Positions 36,016-46,400 of a stretch of 64,000 nt of DNA are shown piece after piece (positions within the stretch are counted from its first letter, which is position 1; the number at the start of each line of letters is the position of its first letter). This DNA is from Pseudomonas cavernae. GTDB taxonomy: Bacteria > Pseudomonadota > Gammaproteobacteria > Pseudomonadales > Pseudomonadaceae. The stretch is from NCBI RefSeq assembly GCF_003595175.1, contig NZ_CP032419.1, positions 3,286,001 through 3,350,000 on the forward strand, given 5' to 3'. The translations under genes were made by a program, and so were the position numbers. The notes below the pieces were generated by a model. The model saw only the letters and a program-made list of their open reading frames with translations, had not been told where the DNA came from and ran no database searches.

Positions 36016-36215
36016 GAGGTTGTTTAGACCCGGTCAAAAGGGGGCGCGATTATGCCAGATAAAGGCGGTGAAAAAATCCACAAACTGCTGGCTGGTAACA
36101 CTAGCAGGCCAAATGCCAGCCGCGAGGCCCGGCGCCCCTTGCAGGCCACAAGCCTGTGCGTTTAAGTGCAAGCAACAGAGTCAGAAGGATGCCTCTGCGA
36201 AAAAATTCGCAACAC

Positions 36216-37391
36216 TCACAGGCCCCCTGTTTCAGCGTTCTGGCCGCGCGGTTGCAGGCGCCAGGCCAGAACACTCAGCAGCAGAGCGAGCACGGTCAGG
36301 ACCATGAACGGCAGTTGGTAGTTACCGGCCAGGTCGCGCCCCAGACCGGACAACACCGGGGCAAGGCTGCCAATGCTGTAACCGGCGAACAGCATCATCG
36401 CCGTCCAGCGACTGACCGCCAGCGGCGTGTGCACCTCATATAAAGGCAACACCAGCGACAAGGCGAAAGAGCCACTGAGACCGAAACCCAGTAGCACCGC
36501 CCACAGCTCGGGCTGGAAGGTCGGTAGGAAGGTGATCATGCCCAGGCATAGGGTCGAGGCGAGGCCACAGATCACCAGCAACTGGTAACGATTGTCGAAG
36601 CGCTGCGCCAGCCAGGGCAGGACATAAGCGCTGACCAGGCCGACCAGCATAAAGGTGCTGAACAGCGCATTGCTGTGCAGCAGCGTCAGCCCGGCCTCGT
36701 GGTAACGCGCCACCAGCCAGGTGGTCAGGGCATAGAACAGCCCGGCCTGGATGGCGAAGAACGCGGTGATCAGCCAAGCCCGCGGCTCGCCCCAGGGCAA
36801 GCCGCCGCCACCCACCTCGTCAGCACTCTCGCGCTGGTTCGGCACGCGCAGCCACAACGCCAGCGCCAGCAGCGCCGGCAAGGCCCAGGCCGCCAAACCA
36901 AAGGCCCAGTTATCGCCCAGCAGCTGCGTCACCGGCGCCGTCAGCACCGCGCCGCCGGCTCCGCCGAGGGTCATGCCGAAGGAATACCAGATGACCACGC
37001 GGCCGACATGGCCGACGAAGTGACGCTTGATGAAGCCGGACAGCAACGGCCCGGCCACGGCGATACCTATGCCGACCAGCGCCGCACTGCCGATCAGGAT
37101 CGGGCTGGAATGCCCGCCCAGGCGCAGCAGCAAGGCGCCGCCGATCAAGCCCAAGCAGCAGAGGATGGTGCGCTCCAGACCGAAACGCATGGCCAGTCGC
37201 GGCGCCAAGGGCGCGAGCAGGCCCATGCACAGCACCGGCAAGGCGGTGGTCAGGCTGATCAGCCCGCGGCTCAGGGCCAGTTCGCTGGCGATGCGTTCGA
37301 TCAGTGGGGCAAGCGAGGTGATGCCGGGGCGCAGGTTGATCGCCGCCAGCATCAGCGCCAGCAGGAGCATGGCGCGCGATAGGGGTTGCAC
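36216..37391 (-). CDS. MFS transporter, CynX/NimT type
   Basis: This 391-residue transporter has twelve membrane helices. The segment NLRPGITSLAPLIERIA near residue 17 is typical of the CynX (cyanate) and NimT (2-nitroimidazole) group, followed by RFGLERTILCCLGL and FIKRHFVGHVGRV. The GTG at 37391 is chosen as start because GGAG lies 5 bases upstream. A longer frame exists but reads into low-complexity residues. The substrate is unknown. Confidence 0.85.
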   Translation of the reverse strand: MQPLSRAMLLLALMLAAINLRPGITSLAPLIERIASELALSRGLISLTTALPVLCMGLLAPLAPRLAMRFGLERTILCCLGLIGGALLLRLGGHSSPILIGSAALVGIGIAVAGPLLSGFIKRHFVGHVGRVVIWYSFGMTLGGAGGAVLTAPVTQLLGDNWAFGLAAWALPALLALALWLRVPNQRESADEVGGGGLPWGEPRAWLITAFFAIQAGLFYALTTWLVARYHEAGLTLLHSNALFSTFMLVGLVSAYVLPWLAQRFDNRYQLLVICGLASTLCLGMITFLPTFQPELWAVLLGFGLSGSFALSLVLPLYEVHTPLAVSRWTAMMLFAGYSIGSLAPVLSGLGRDLAGNYQLPFMVLTVLALLLSVLAWRLQPRGQNAETGGL

Positions 37392-37504
37392 AGGAGCTCC
37401 AATGCCGTATTGGCCATCCAGGCCGATGACAGCCACCCTACCCCCCGACCCGCTGCCGGGCAAGCCCGGCAGGGAAAAAGTTGACCAACCAGACAGCAGA
37501 AATA

Positions 37505-38314
37505 TCAGCCTTGCTTGGCCTTCGCGCGCATCTTCTCGGCCATGTTGGCCATCTCGTCGTAGAGCGCCTGCGGGTTCTTCTGCTTGAGCGCCCAGGCGGC
37601 GCGGCCCATCTCGTGCGGCAGGATCATGAACGCGCCCTTGGCGACTTCCTGGTAGATGTAGTCGGCGATATCCGCCGCGCTGATCGGCGAGCCCTCGAGC
37701 AGCTTGCCAATCTGTGATTTCATCGCCGGGGTCGGACCGCGGAAGGAGTCCAGCAAGTTGGTCTGGAAGAACGACGGGCAGACCACATGCACGCCGATCT
37801 CCTGTTGTTTGAGCTCCACCAGCAGGCTCTCGGACAGCGCCAACACCCCGGCCTTGGCGACGTTGTAGTTGCTCATCGCCGGGCCCTGCATCAGCGCCGC
37901 CATCGAGGCGATGTTGATGATCTTGCCCTTGCTGCGTTCGAGCAGCGGCAGGAAGGCCTTGCAGCCCTTGACCACGCCCATCAGGTTGATCGCGATCTGC
38001 CAGTCCCAGTCTTCCAGTGACAGCTCGTCGAAGAAGCCGCCCGAGGCCACCCCGGCGTTATTGACGATGATGTCGATGCCGCCGAATTTCTCCTCGCAGG
38101 CCTGGGCGAAGGCGGTGAGCTGGCTGTAGTCACGCACGTCGCAGCGCTGGGTGAAGCCATCGCCACCGGCCTCGCGCACCAGCTTGAGGGTTTCCGCCAG
38201 GCCCGACTCGTTGACGTCGCCCAGCGCCAGACGGCTGCCTTCGCGCGCCCAGCGCAGGGCGATTTCCCGACCGAGGCCGGAACCGGCGCCAGTGATCATG
38301 ATGCGGTTTTGCAT
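37505..38314 (-). CDS. Short-chain dehydrogenase/reductase
   Basis: This 269-residue enzyme has the NAD(P)-binding motif TGAGSGLG (residues 8-15), NNAG (residues 85-88), and catalytic Ser137, Tyr150 and Lys154 (YNVAK). The acidic residue after beta-2 (LGDVNESG) suggests NAD preference. The C-terminal extension AWALKQKNPQALYDEMANMAE is longer than in minimal SDRs. The substrate is unknown. ATG 38314 follows GCAACCTCACC with a weak AAGG site further upstream. Confidence 0.9.
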   Translation of the reverse strand: MQNRIMITGAGSGLGREIALRWAREGSRLALGDVNESGLAETLKLVREAGGDGFTQRCDVRDYSQLTAFAQACEEKFGGIDIIVNNAGVASGGFFDELSLEDWDWQIAINLMGVVKGCKAFLPLLERSKGKIINIASMAALMQGPAMSNYNVAKAGVLALSESLLVELKQQEIGVHVVCPSFFQTNLLDSFRGPTPAMKSQIGKLLEGSPISAADIADYIYQEVAKGAFMILPHEMGRAAWALKQKNPQALYDEMANMAEKMRAKAKQG

Positions 38315-38470
38315 GGTGAGGTTGCCTTCTCGTTGTTCGGTTGATGAGTCTGGAGCTAGATGAACCGCAGTGTAGCGAAGGAAATAATCGGCCCCACTCA
38401 CCATCAGATTGCTGAATGCCCCAGGCAAACCACGGCCTGGGAAGCATCTGAGCCGCGCGGGCAATGCCAC

Positions 38471-38866
38471 TCAACGCCGCCCCTTACGCCAGCGCAGCCA
38501 CAGCCAGCCATAGACCACCAGGTTGACCAAGATCACCGCACCGCCCAGCCAGAGCTGAACCTGTACGGTCAGCCCGGGAGGGTAGATCAGCGGAATCAGA
38601 TAATGCTCGACGAAACCCGTGGCATAGCCGGCTTCGCCGGCGGCCTGGCGCAGACTGTTCTCCAGCGGCGTCAATGGGCAAACCAGATGCCGCAGCTCCA
38701 CCAGCGCACCCCAGCCCGCCGCCGGCAGATGCAGCCAGGCCAGCCGGGGCCAGCGCAGCACCAGCAGGCCGCCGCACAGCACGAAGAGGATGAACAGCCC
38801 GTGCACCACGACCACCGCATCGGCCGCCAGGCGGTACCACCAACCGATATCCATCAGCCAATCCAC
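38471..38866 (-). CDS. DUF2784 membrane protein
   Basis: This 131-residue protein has about four hydrophobic segments. It contains YRLAADAVVVVHGLFILFV, VELRHLVCPLTPLEN and GFVEHYLIPLIYPPGL, which are the conserved blocks of DUF2784. Its function is unknown. It ends in a basic tail (RWRKGRR). Confidence 0.85.
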   Translation of the reverse strand: MDWLMDIGWWYRLAADAVVVVHGLFILFVLCGGLLVLRWPRLAWLHLPAAGWGALVELRHLVCPLTPLENSLRQAAGEAGYATGFVEHYLIPLIYPPGLTVQVQLWLGGAVILVNLVVYGWLWLRWRKGRR

Positions 38867-38920
38867 GCCGTTTGCCCAGTGGAGGTTCAGTTATCGATCG
38901 GCGCGGGACAATGCACAAGC

Positions 38921-38945
38921 AAAAAGGGCAGCCCGAAGGCTGCCC
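38921..38945 (-). terminator. Terminator after actP
   Basis: Read on the minus strand, GGGCAGCC-TTCG-GGCTGCCC is followed by TTTTTG. It lies 23 bp past the actP stop codon. Confidence 0.88.
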
Positions 38946-38967
38946 AAGTGGCTCAGAGAGGTAGTGC

Positions 38968-40626
38968 TCAGTGGGCGACCGCACCAGTGGCGCCCAGGCC
39001 GGTTTGCGAACGGACGAACTGCGAGAAGAAGCGCGAACGCTCTTCGCTGGCAGCCTTGGAAGTGTCGGTGATCGAGAAGAACCAGATGCCGACGAAGGCC
39101 ACAGCAATCGAGAACAGCGCCGGGTACTCATACGGGAAGATGGCTTTCTCGTGGCCGAGGATCTGCACCCAGATGGTTGGGCCAAGGATCATCAGCGCCA
39201 CGGCGGTGATCAGGCCGAGCCAGCCGCCGATCATCGCCCCGCGGGTGGTGAGCTTCTTCCAGTACATGGAGAGGATCAGTACCGGGAAGTTGCAGCTGGC
39301 CGCGATGGAGAATGCCAGGCCGACCATGAAGGCGATGTTCTGCTTCTCGAACAGGATGCCCAGGCCGATGGCCAGCACACCGAGCACCACGGTGGTGATT
39401 TTCGAGACGCGCAGCTCATCCTTCTCGTTGGCTTTGCCTTCCTTGATCACGCTGGCGTACAGGTCGTGCGACACCGCCGAGGCGCCGGACAGGGTCAGAC
39501 CGGCAACCACTGCGAGAATGGTGGCGAACGCCACGGCCGAGATGAAGCCGAGGAACAGACTGCCGCCTACCGCATCGGCCAGGTGCACCGCGGCCATGTT
39601 GTTGCCACCCAGCAGGGCGCCAGTCGCGTCCTTGAACGCCGGATTGGTGCTGACCAGCAGGATCGCGCCGAAGCCGATGATGAAGGTCAGGATGTAGAAG
39701 TAGCCGATGAAGCCAGTGGCCCAGAACACGCTCTTACGCGCTTCCTTGGCATCGCTGACGGTGAAGAAGCGCATCAGGATGTGCGGCAGGCCAGCAGTAC
39801 CGAACATCAGCGCCAGGCCGAGGGAAATCGCCGAAATCGGGTCTTTCACCAGGCCGCCGGGGCTCATGATCGCCTCGCCTTTCGGGTGCACCTTGATGGC
39901 TTCGCTGAACAGGGTGCCGATGTCGAAGTTGACATACTTGAGCACCATGATCGCCATGAAGGAGGCGCCGGAGAGCAGCATCACGGCCTTGATGATCTGC
40001 ACCCAAGTGGTCGCCAGCATGCCGCCGAACAGCACGTACATGACCATCAGGATGCCCACCAGGACCACGGCGACGTGGTAGTTCAGCCCGAACAGCAACT
40101 CGATCAGCTTGCCGGCGCCGACCATCTGCGCGATCAGGTAGAAGGCTACCACCACCAGCGAGCCGCTGGCGGACAGCACGCGAATCTGCTTCTGCCCGAG
40201 GCGGTAGGAGGCCACGTCGGCGAAGGTGTACTTGCCGAGGTTGCGCAGGCGTTCGGCGATCAGGAACAGAATGATCGGCCAGCCGACCAGGAAGCCGATC
40301 GAATAGATCAGGCCGTCATAGCCGGAGGCGTACACCAGGGCGGAAATCCCCAGGAAGGACGCCGCCGACATGTAGTCACCGGCGATCGCCAGACCATTCT
40401 GGAAGCCGGTGATGCTACCGCCGGCGGTGTAGAAGTCGGCGGCCGACTTGCTGCGCTGGGAAGCCCAGTAGGTGATGTACAGGGTGAAGCCGACGAAGAC
40501 GACAAACATGACGATGGCCGAGACGTTGAGCGGCTGACGCTGCACCTCGCCTTCGATTGCGCCGGCGGCCCACAGAGCCGGGGCGATGACCATCAGGCCA
40601 AGGGCGGTGAGAATGCGCGCGATCAT
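38968..40626 (-). CDS. actP: Cation/acetate symporter ActP
   Basis: This 552-residue transporter is of the sodium:solute symporter family. It has an N-terminal signal-like helix ([16 protein letters not shown]) and thirteen further helices. The segments [20 protein letters not shown] and [20 protein letters not shown] are typical of ActP. It imports acetate and short carboxylates. ATG 40626 has AAGGAGG upstream and overlaps the end of yjcH by 4 bp, so the pair is coupled. No acs gene is adjacent. Confidence 0.93.
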   Translation of the reverse strand: MIARILTALGLMVIAPALWAAGAIEGEVQRQPLNVSAIVMFVVFVGFTLYITYWASQRSKSAADFYTAGGSITGFQNGLAIAGDYMSAASFLGISALVYASGYDGLIYSIGFLVGWPIILFLIAERLRNLGKYTFADVASYRLGQKQIRVLSASGSLVVVAFYLIAQMVGAGKLIELLFGLNYHVAVVLVGILMVMYVLFGGMLATTWVQIIKAVMLLSGASFMAIMVLKYVNFDIGTLFSEAIKVHPKGEAIMSPGGLVKDPISAISLGLALMFGTAGLPHILMRFFTVSDAKEARKSVFWATGFIGYFYILTFIIGFGAILLVSTNPAFKDATGALLGGNNMAAVHLADAVGGSLFLGFISAVAFATILAVVAGLTLSGASAVSHDLYASVIKEGKANEKDELRVSKITTVVLGVLAIGLGILFEKQNIAFMVGLAFSIAASCNFPVLILSMYWKKLTTRGAMIGGWLGLITAVALMILGPTIWVQILGHEKAIFPYEYPALFSIAVAFVGIWFFSITDTSKAASEERSRFFSQFVRSQTGLGATGAVAH

Positions 40627-40934
40627 TGCTGCGCCTCCTTGAGAATTTCCTTGTTCATCTCGTCGAACTCGCCGTTGGCACGTTGGACGTAGATACCGGT
40701 CAGCACGAAGGCGGAAAGGATCAAGCCCACGCCGGCGGGGATACCCCAAGTGATCGGCGAGCCCTCGCTGATCTTGGTCCCGAGCACTTGCGGCTCGAAG
40801 GCGATGATCAGGATGAAGGCCACATACAGGCCGAGCATGATGGCTGAGAGTATCCAGGCGAACCGCTCACGCTTGGCTACCAGTTCGTGGAAACGCGGAT
40901 TCTGGTGAATCCGCTTGTAGATGCTGTCGTTCAT
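40623..40934 (-). CDS. yjcH: DUF485 membrane protein YjcH
   Basis: This 103-residue protein has two membrane helices. It begins [22 protein letters not shown], continues [23 protein letters not shown], and ends in [22 protein letters not shown] residues that match the DUF485 family. It is always found next to actP and is thought to assist it. Its start is preceded by GGAGGACAAC. Confidence 0.93.
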   Translation of the reverse strand: MNDSIYKRIHQNPRFHELVAKRERFAWILSAIMLGLYVAFILIIAFEPQVLGTKISEGSPITWGIPAGVGLILSAFVLTGIYVQRANGEFDEMNKEILKEAQQ

Positions 40935-41004
40935 TTTGTTGTTGTCCTCCGCAGCACGGGTTGCTGGTGAGTCAACAATAGAACTCCGGACGGCGCATGA
41001 CAGA

Positions 41005-41037
41005 CGACCTTAGTAGTAGTCACGACCTTAGTCGTAG
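41005..41037. promoter_or_regulatory. Direct repeat upstream of yjcH-actP, candidate activator site
   Basis: CGACCTTAGT occurs twice with an 18-bp period (41005 and 41023), followed by AGTAGTC and CGTAGGG respectively. It lies about 80 bp upstream of the yjcH start, suitable for an activator. Acetate uptake genes in pseudomonads are controlled by the MxtR-ErdR/CrbSR two-component system, so a LuxR-type regulator may bind here. That assignment is inference. Confidence 0.4.
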
Positions 41038-41058
41038 GGCACCCGGCGGGATGCCCAA

Positions 41059-41176
41059 GAGTCTGCTCACGGTCTCGGCAGTGAACGAGCCCCTTATGGG
41101 AGAGGGGGCAAAAGCGGCTTCTGTGGGCCCTATAACCCCGCCCTGAAATGGTTCAAAAGATCGTGAACAGCCTCTC
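41059..41176. repeat. Degenerate palindromic repeat, copy H
   Basis: The segment contains GGGAGAGGGGGCAAAAGCGG followed by CTTCT and a 3' arm GATCGTGAACAGCCTCTCA, nearly as in the cpxA-nitroreductase element (copy G), but the left arm and half of the interior hairpin are decayed. The rest of the 398-bp gap before the DUF2061 gene shows nothing else recognisable apart from the direct repeat at 41005. Confidence 0.65.
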
Positions 41177-41332
41177 AGGCTTGAAGGAGCCGTCTACCGT
41201 GGCGCGCACGAGCCTCCCTATCGCCATTAGGGCACTCTATAGAGCCCATGTATAACCGCCATTTCCGCTGAGCGGCGCGCCTGACTACTGTAGCCCTCAA
41301 GAAAGAACGATTCTCATCAAGGGGCCGCCAGC

Positions 41333-41557
41333 ATGCTCAAGACCATTACCTTCACCCTGATGCACTTCTGCATCGCCTTCAGCGTCGCCTACGCGCTGAC
41401 TGGCAGCATCACCGTCGGCGGCCTGGTGGCGGTGGTCGAACCGCTGTGCAACTCGGTGGGTTTCTACTTCCACGAGAAGTTGTGGAAACGCTTCGAGAAA
41501 GACCCGCAGGCCGGCGCGGCGATTCCCCAGCATGCCTGGCTGCATCACCACGCCTGA
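41333..41557 (+). CDS. DUF2061 membrane protein
   Basis: This 74-residue protein begins MLKTITFTLMHFCIAFSVAY and contains GLVAVVEPLCNSVGFYFHEKLW, the signature of DUF2061 (two membrane helices and conserved His residues). It ends in a His-rich tail (QHAWLHHHA). The function is unknown. It has a weak ribosome site and precedes the GH17 gene by 66 bp. Confidence 0.88.
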   Translation: MLKTITFTLMHFCIAFSVAYALTGSITVGGLVAVVEPLCNSVGFYFHEKLWKRFEKDPQAGAAIPQHAWLHHHA

Positions 41558-41623
41558 TCCGCTGCGCAGCAGTCGACGAATCCGCTAAGATGCGCGGCTT
41601 TGCCACTTCAGCCGCGCAGCCCT

Positions 41624-43177
41624 ATGACCGCCCAAGCCCGTTTCCCGGTTCTGCCCTACCTCGTCGCCTGCCTGTTCGCCCTGCTCGCCCTCGCCGGCCT
41701 CTGGTATGGCCTCGGCAAAGCCGAGATCCTGCCAGATGCGGCCACCCCGACGCATAAGCTGCAATGCGCCTCCTACACGCCGTTCGATAAGGACCAGTCG
41801 CCGTTCGACCAACCCTTCGCCCTGCGCCCTGAACGCATGGATGCCGACCTCGCCCTGCTCGCCACGCGCTTCCACTGCATTCGCACCTATTCGATGACCG
41901 GCCTCGAGGCCATTCCCGAACTGGCGCGCAAGCATGGCCTGAAGGTGATGCTCGGCGCCTGGGTCAACGCCAATCCGCTGGATAACCGCACGGAAATCGA
42001 TGCCCTGATCGAGGCGGCCAACGCCTACCCGGATGTGGTCCAGGCGGTAATCGTCGGCAACGAAACCCTGCTGCGCAAGGAAGTGACCGGCGCGCAGCTG
42101 GCCAAGCTGATCGGCGAGGTGCAAAGCCAGGTCAAGCAGCCGGTGACCTACGCCGACGTCTGGGAGTTCTGGCTCAAGCACCCGGAAGTGGCGCCGGCGG
42201 TGGATTTCCTCACCATCCACCTGCTGCCGTACTGGGAAGATCAGCCGACCGGCATCGACGCCGCCCTGGCCCATGTCGCCGAGATCCGCCAGGTGTTTGG
42301 CAACAAGTTCGCGCCCAAGGACATCCTGATCGGCGAGACCGGCTGGCCGAGCGAAGGCCGCCAGCGTGAAACCGCGCGGCCCAGCCGGGTCAACGAGGCG
42401 CGCTTCATCCGCGGCTTCGTCGCCATGGCCGAACAGAATGGCTGGCACTACAACCTGATCGAAGCCTTCGACCAGCCCTGGAAGCGCGAAAGCGAAGGCG
42501 CCATGGGCGGCTACTGGGGCCTGTTCGATGCCGACCGCCAGGACAAGGGCGTACTCGCCGGCCCGGTCTCCAACCTGCCGTACTGGCCGCAGTGGCTGGG
42601 CGCCGGCGGCCTGATCTTCCTCGCCACCCTGCTCCTCGCCGGACGCCCGGCCTCGACCCGTGCCGCCCTGCTGCTGCCGCTGCTGGCCGCGCTGGGGGCG
42701 GGCTGCATCGGCCTGTGGGGGGAAATGGCGCGCGTTACCAGCCGCTACTTCGGCGAATGGCTGTGGGCGGTGCTGCTGGTGGGCCTCAACCTGATCGTGC
42801 TCGCCCATGGCGCCCTCGCCCTGGCCGCCAAGCAGGGCTGGCGCGCCCGCCTGTTCGCCTGGCTGGATGCCCGAGGCGGCTGGTGGCTGCTGGCGGCCGG
42901 CTTCGCCGCGGCGGTGATGATGCTCAGCCTGGTCTTCGACCCCCGTTATCGCTGCTTCCCCAGCGCCGCCCTGCTGCTGCCGGCGATGGTCTACCTGTGC
43001 CGCCCGGTCGCCGCGCCGCGCCGGGAAATTGCCGTACTGACCCTGATCGTCGGCGCCGGCATCGCGCCCCAGCTGTATCAGGAAACCCTGCTCAACCTCC
43101 AGGCCATCGGCTGGGCCCTGGTCAGCCTGCTGATGGTGGCCGCCCTGTGGCGCAGCCTGCGGGTACGCCACAACTGA
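41624..43177 (+). CDS. Membrane-bound GH17-family beta-glucan enzyme
   Basis: This 517-residue protein has an N-terminal membrane helix (residues 8-28), a GH17 catalytic domain (about residues 45-310) with the general acid Glu147 (VIVGNETLL) and nucleophile Glu238 (ILIGETGWPSEGR), then about seven membrane helices. Proteins with this layout are annotated as beta-(1,6)/(1,3)-glucan synthases or transglucosylases that make periplasmic glucans. The catalytic domain lies on the periplasmic side by the usual topology. No glycosyltransferase is adjacent. ATG 41624 is used; the longer frame adds eight unlikely residues. Confidence 0.85.
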   Translation: MTAQARFPVLPYLVACLFALLALAGLWYGLGKAEILPDAATPTHKLQCASYTPFDKDQSPFDQPFALRPERMDADLALLATRFHCIRTYSMTGLEAIPELARKHGLKVMLGAWVNANPLDNRTEIDALIEAANAYPDVVQAVIVGNETLLRKEVTGAQLAKLIGEVQSQVKQPVTYADVWEFWLKHPEVAPAVDFLTIHLLPYWEDQPTGIDAALAHVAEIRQVFGNKFAPKDILIGETGWPSEGRQRETARPSRVNEARFIRGFVAMAEQNGWHYNLIEAFDQPWKRESEGAMGGYWGLFDADRQDKGVLAGPVSNLPYWPQWLGAGGLIFLATLLLAGRPASTRAALLLPLLAALGAGCIGLWGEMARVTSRYFGEWLWAVLLVGLNLIVLAHGALALAAKQGWRARLFAWLDARGGWWLLAAGFAAAVMMLSLVFDPRYRCFPSAALLLPAMVYLCRPVAAPRREIAVLTLIVGAGIAPQLYQETLLNLQAIGWALVSLLMVAALWRSLRVRHN

Positions 43178-43318
43178 GAACCTGTCTCGGATCTGCTGCG
43201 CGTCGGCGATACTGCGTTAAAAACAGCCTCGGAATGCTCATTTACAACTCGTAAACTCCGCTTCCTCGGCTGTTTTTGCCTTGTCTCGCTCTAGCTCGCG
43301 AGATCCGAGACAGGTTCT
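43177..43318. repeat. Palindromic intergenic element, copy F
   Basis: The perfect arms AGAACCTGTCTCGGATCT and AGATCCGAGACAGGTTCT are identical to those of copy C, in inverse orientation around the core (ATGCTCATTTACAACTCG). The element begins at the last base of the GH17 stop codon. Confidence 0.9.
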
Positions 43319-43335
43319 GAGCGCCTGATTTCCGT

Positions 43336-43406
43336 GTAGGAGCGAATTTATTCGCGATAGGGGGCAGCGCGGAGCTGCTCTTGTTCGCGAATAAATTCGC
43401 TCCTAC
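43336..43406. repeat. Perfect 22-bp inverted repeat
   Basis: GTAGGAGCGAATTTATTCGC with GA, and its exact complement at 43385-43406, enclose 27 bp. This is a widespread Pseudomonas hairpin class. It lies just downstream of the adhesin stop codon on the minus strand, so it may act as its terminator. Confidence 0.85.
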
Positions 43407-43422
43407 GGTCGCCTGTACAGCC

Positions 43423-46400
43423 TCATACGGTATCGACCTTCAGGGAGCCGTCACCGAGCATGCCGGTGATGATGGTGGCGCTGTCCCCAGCCGAGATGAT
43501 GCCCCCAGCGCCCGGCGTCACCCCATAGTGGGCGGCCAAATCCACCCCCTGCAGTTCGATGTCCTGCACCTTCGCTCCGTTGGCGACCGCGCTGGCGCTG
43601 ATCAGCGAGTTACCGCCGGCGACGCTGAAACTGAGGAAGTCATCCAGCGAGTCGGCCGTGGCCTGCACGCCCTGCAGCAGATCGGCGAGGTTCAGCACAT
43701 CCTTGTCGGCACCAGCCGCCAGAGTGAAGCCGCTGACCACATCCTGCCCGCTGTCGCCGGCCTGCCACTTGAACACGTCCTGGCCGGCCCCCCCGTCCAG
43801 CACATCGTCGCCAGTGCCGCCAAGGAGAATGTCATCGGAATCCCCGCCGATCAGGGTATCCGCGCCTGCCCCCCCGTCCAGATAGTTCGGATTGGCGATG
43901 TGACCGATCAGGGTGTCGTTACCACTCCCACCCAAGGCACCTTCAATAGAGATATAGATATCGTTAGCAGCAGAACCCTGGCTGCCAGTTCCATCTAATA
44001 GATTAACCAAGACACCCGATGTGTCGTCCCGATAGTCCACCAGGTCGAAAGACTCGGCGCCATTGATCAAGTCTGGATTAGAACTGGCAGCAATCACGTC
44101 ATCGCCGGCAGTTCCCGTCAGACTGAAGGTATCTCCGGAGCTCTCTGCGACCACATGCACGCTGAGTGTCGAACTTCCAGACAAGTCACCATCGCCGTCC
44201 TGGCCAACAATGCTGAACGCATACTGGTGGTCATCCGGGAGAATGGTCTTCGAATAGGAAAACTCCTCGACCCGCACCCCGGCGCTAGGCGGCGCATCAT
44301 CCACATCGATCCTGACCACTAGATAGGTGAAGGTGATCGTCGGGTCGATGGTCACATTCCCGGATGCAGTAATGGTTATCGCCGAAGAGCCGACCTGCAG
44401 CGGCACCGACGATGCGGTTGGCGGGGTCGCGCCCCCATAAGCAGCCCAGGTGATCTTCGCCGCACCGGCATTATTGGTCAGATTCGCCTTGAAGGTCAGG
44501 CTGTCGGCGCCACCCGCCTGGTAGTACAGGAAGCCGCGGTTATCTGGAACCGCAGCGGCACTGCCGAGACCGAAACCGTTTCCGGAGACATTCAGGTAAT
44601 CCCCTCCCGAGCCGCCACCATCATTAGGGTTGGTAAATTGCTGAGGGGAATCACCGGTGAACTTGAGGCCGTCAAACGCCCAGCCCGCCGCGCCACCGTT
44701 TGCTGTCGCGATAGGCCCGCCGGAGTTTAGCCCCGCGAAACTAATGCTCGTGCTGGAGGAGGCATCGGGCTTGCTAAGCGTGAAACTATAAGTACCGTCA
44801 GCCCTAACCGTAAGATCAAACAGATCCTCACCGGTATTCGATTCAGCTAATAACGTCGTGCTGACAAAGTGTCCACTGCCGTCATTATTCTGGATCGTCG
44901 TATAACTCACCCCCGCAATACTTGGCCCGAGGATAGTGAAACTATTTAAGCCATCGGCCCCTGGAGCGACAAAGAAAGTTCCGTTCACTGTGCCGAGTTG
45001 ATTGGGAAGAGTTGCATCGACGAACGAGCCTAATTGCGGCACGTCGTCGACTATGTCCACGCTGATCGTGCCGGTCGCCGTGTTGCCGTTGGCGTCGGTC
45101 ACTTGGTAGGTGAAGGTTTCCGTGAACTGGATGTTCTCGCCGTTATTGCCTGTGGGTAGATTCACCGGCGAGGTCAGGGTGTAGGTGTAATTGCCGCTGC
45201 TGTCGATACTCAGAATGCCGTGAGCGCCACTGCCCCCCCCGGAGAAACTGTAACCTCCCGCCCCGCCATTGGCAGTCAAGATGCCGGTAGCGATTTCATC
45301 GGCGCTGGCCGGATCGCTGCCAATCCCATCCAACGCCGCCTCGCGCACGTTGGTGTCAGCGTTGCTGCCCAGCTCGGTGGTGACGGTGATGTTCGCCACG
45401 TCGATGGTCAGGGTGGTGGTGCTGAGATCGCCATCGGCGTCGACGATGGTGTAGGTGAAAATATCCGTCGCCCCCGGCGGCGCCACGCTGTTGGCGGTGC
45501 TCTGGTAACTGTAACTGCCGTCGGCATTGAGGATCAGCTTACCCCAGGTGCCCGCCACCCCGACGCCGCCCAAACCGCCACTGGCCGGCGTCACGGTGTC
45601 GCTGCCGGCCTTGACGCCCACCACCGCACTCGCCCCGACGCCGTCAGCGCCGAAGCCGTCGGCCACCGAGCCAGTACCGATCCCGGTGACCAGGTTGCCC
45701 TGGACTTCCCCGCCCTCGATGAGCTGCGCACTGTCGGCCTGGGCCGAGGGCACGTCGTCGACGATGCTGACCACCAGGCTGCCGGTGCCAATGTTGCCGT
45801 TGGCGTCGGTGACCGTGTAGGTGAAGCTTTCCGTGGTCTGGGTGTTCTCGCCGTTGTTGCCGGCAGGCAGACTCACCGGCGAGGCCAGGGTGTAGGTGTA
45901 ATGGCCGCTGCTGTCGATGCTCAGGCTGCCGTAGAGGCCCTGGCCGTCGCCAGCGATGGCAAAGCTGTAACCGCCGACCCCGCCGGCGGCGGTCAAGGTG
46001 CCGCTGGCGATCTCATCGTTGCTGGCCGGATCGCTGCCGATCCCATCCAACGCCGCCTCGCGCACGCTGGTGTCAGCGCCGCTGCCCAGCGCGGTAGTGA
46101 CGGTGATGTTCGCCACGTCGATGGTCAGGGTGGTGGTGCTGAGATCACCGTCGCCATCCTCGATCGTGTAGACGAACACATCCATCGTGGCCGCCGTGAT
46201 CTGATTGGCGTGCGCCTGATAGCTGTAGCTGCCGTCGCCATGCAGGGTGAGGGTGCCGTAGAGGCCGTTGATCGCCTGGCCGACGTCGCCGTTCACCGCG
46301 GTATTGAGATCGCCAGCCGCCGCACGCACGCCGACCACCCCTGCGCCCGCGGCAAAGCCGTCGGCACCGGCCTTGTCGTTACCCAATACCCCGGCAGCGG

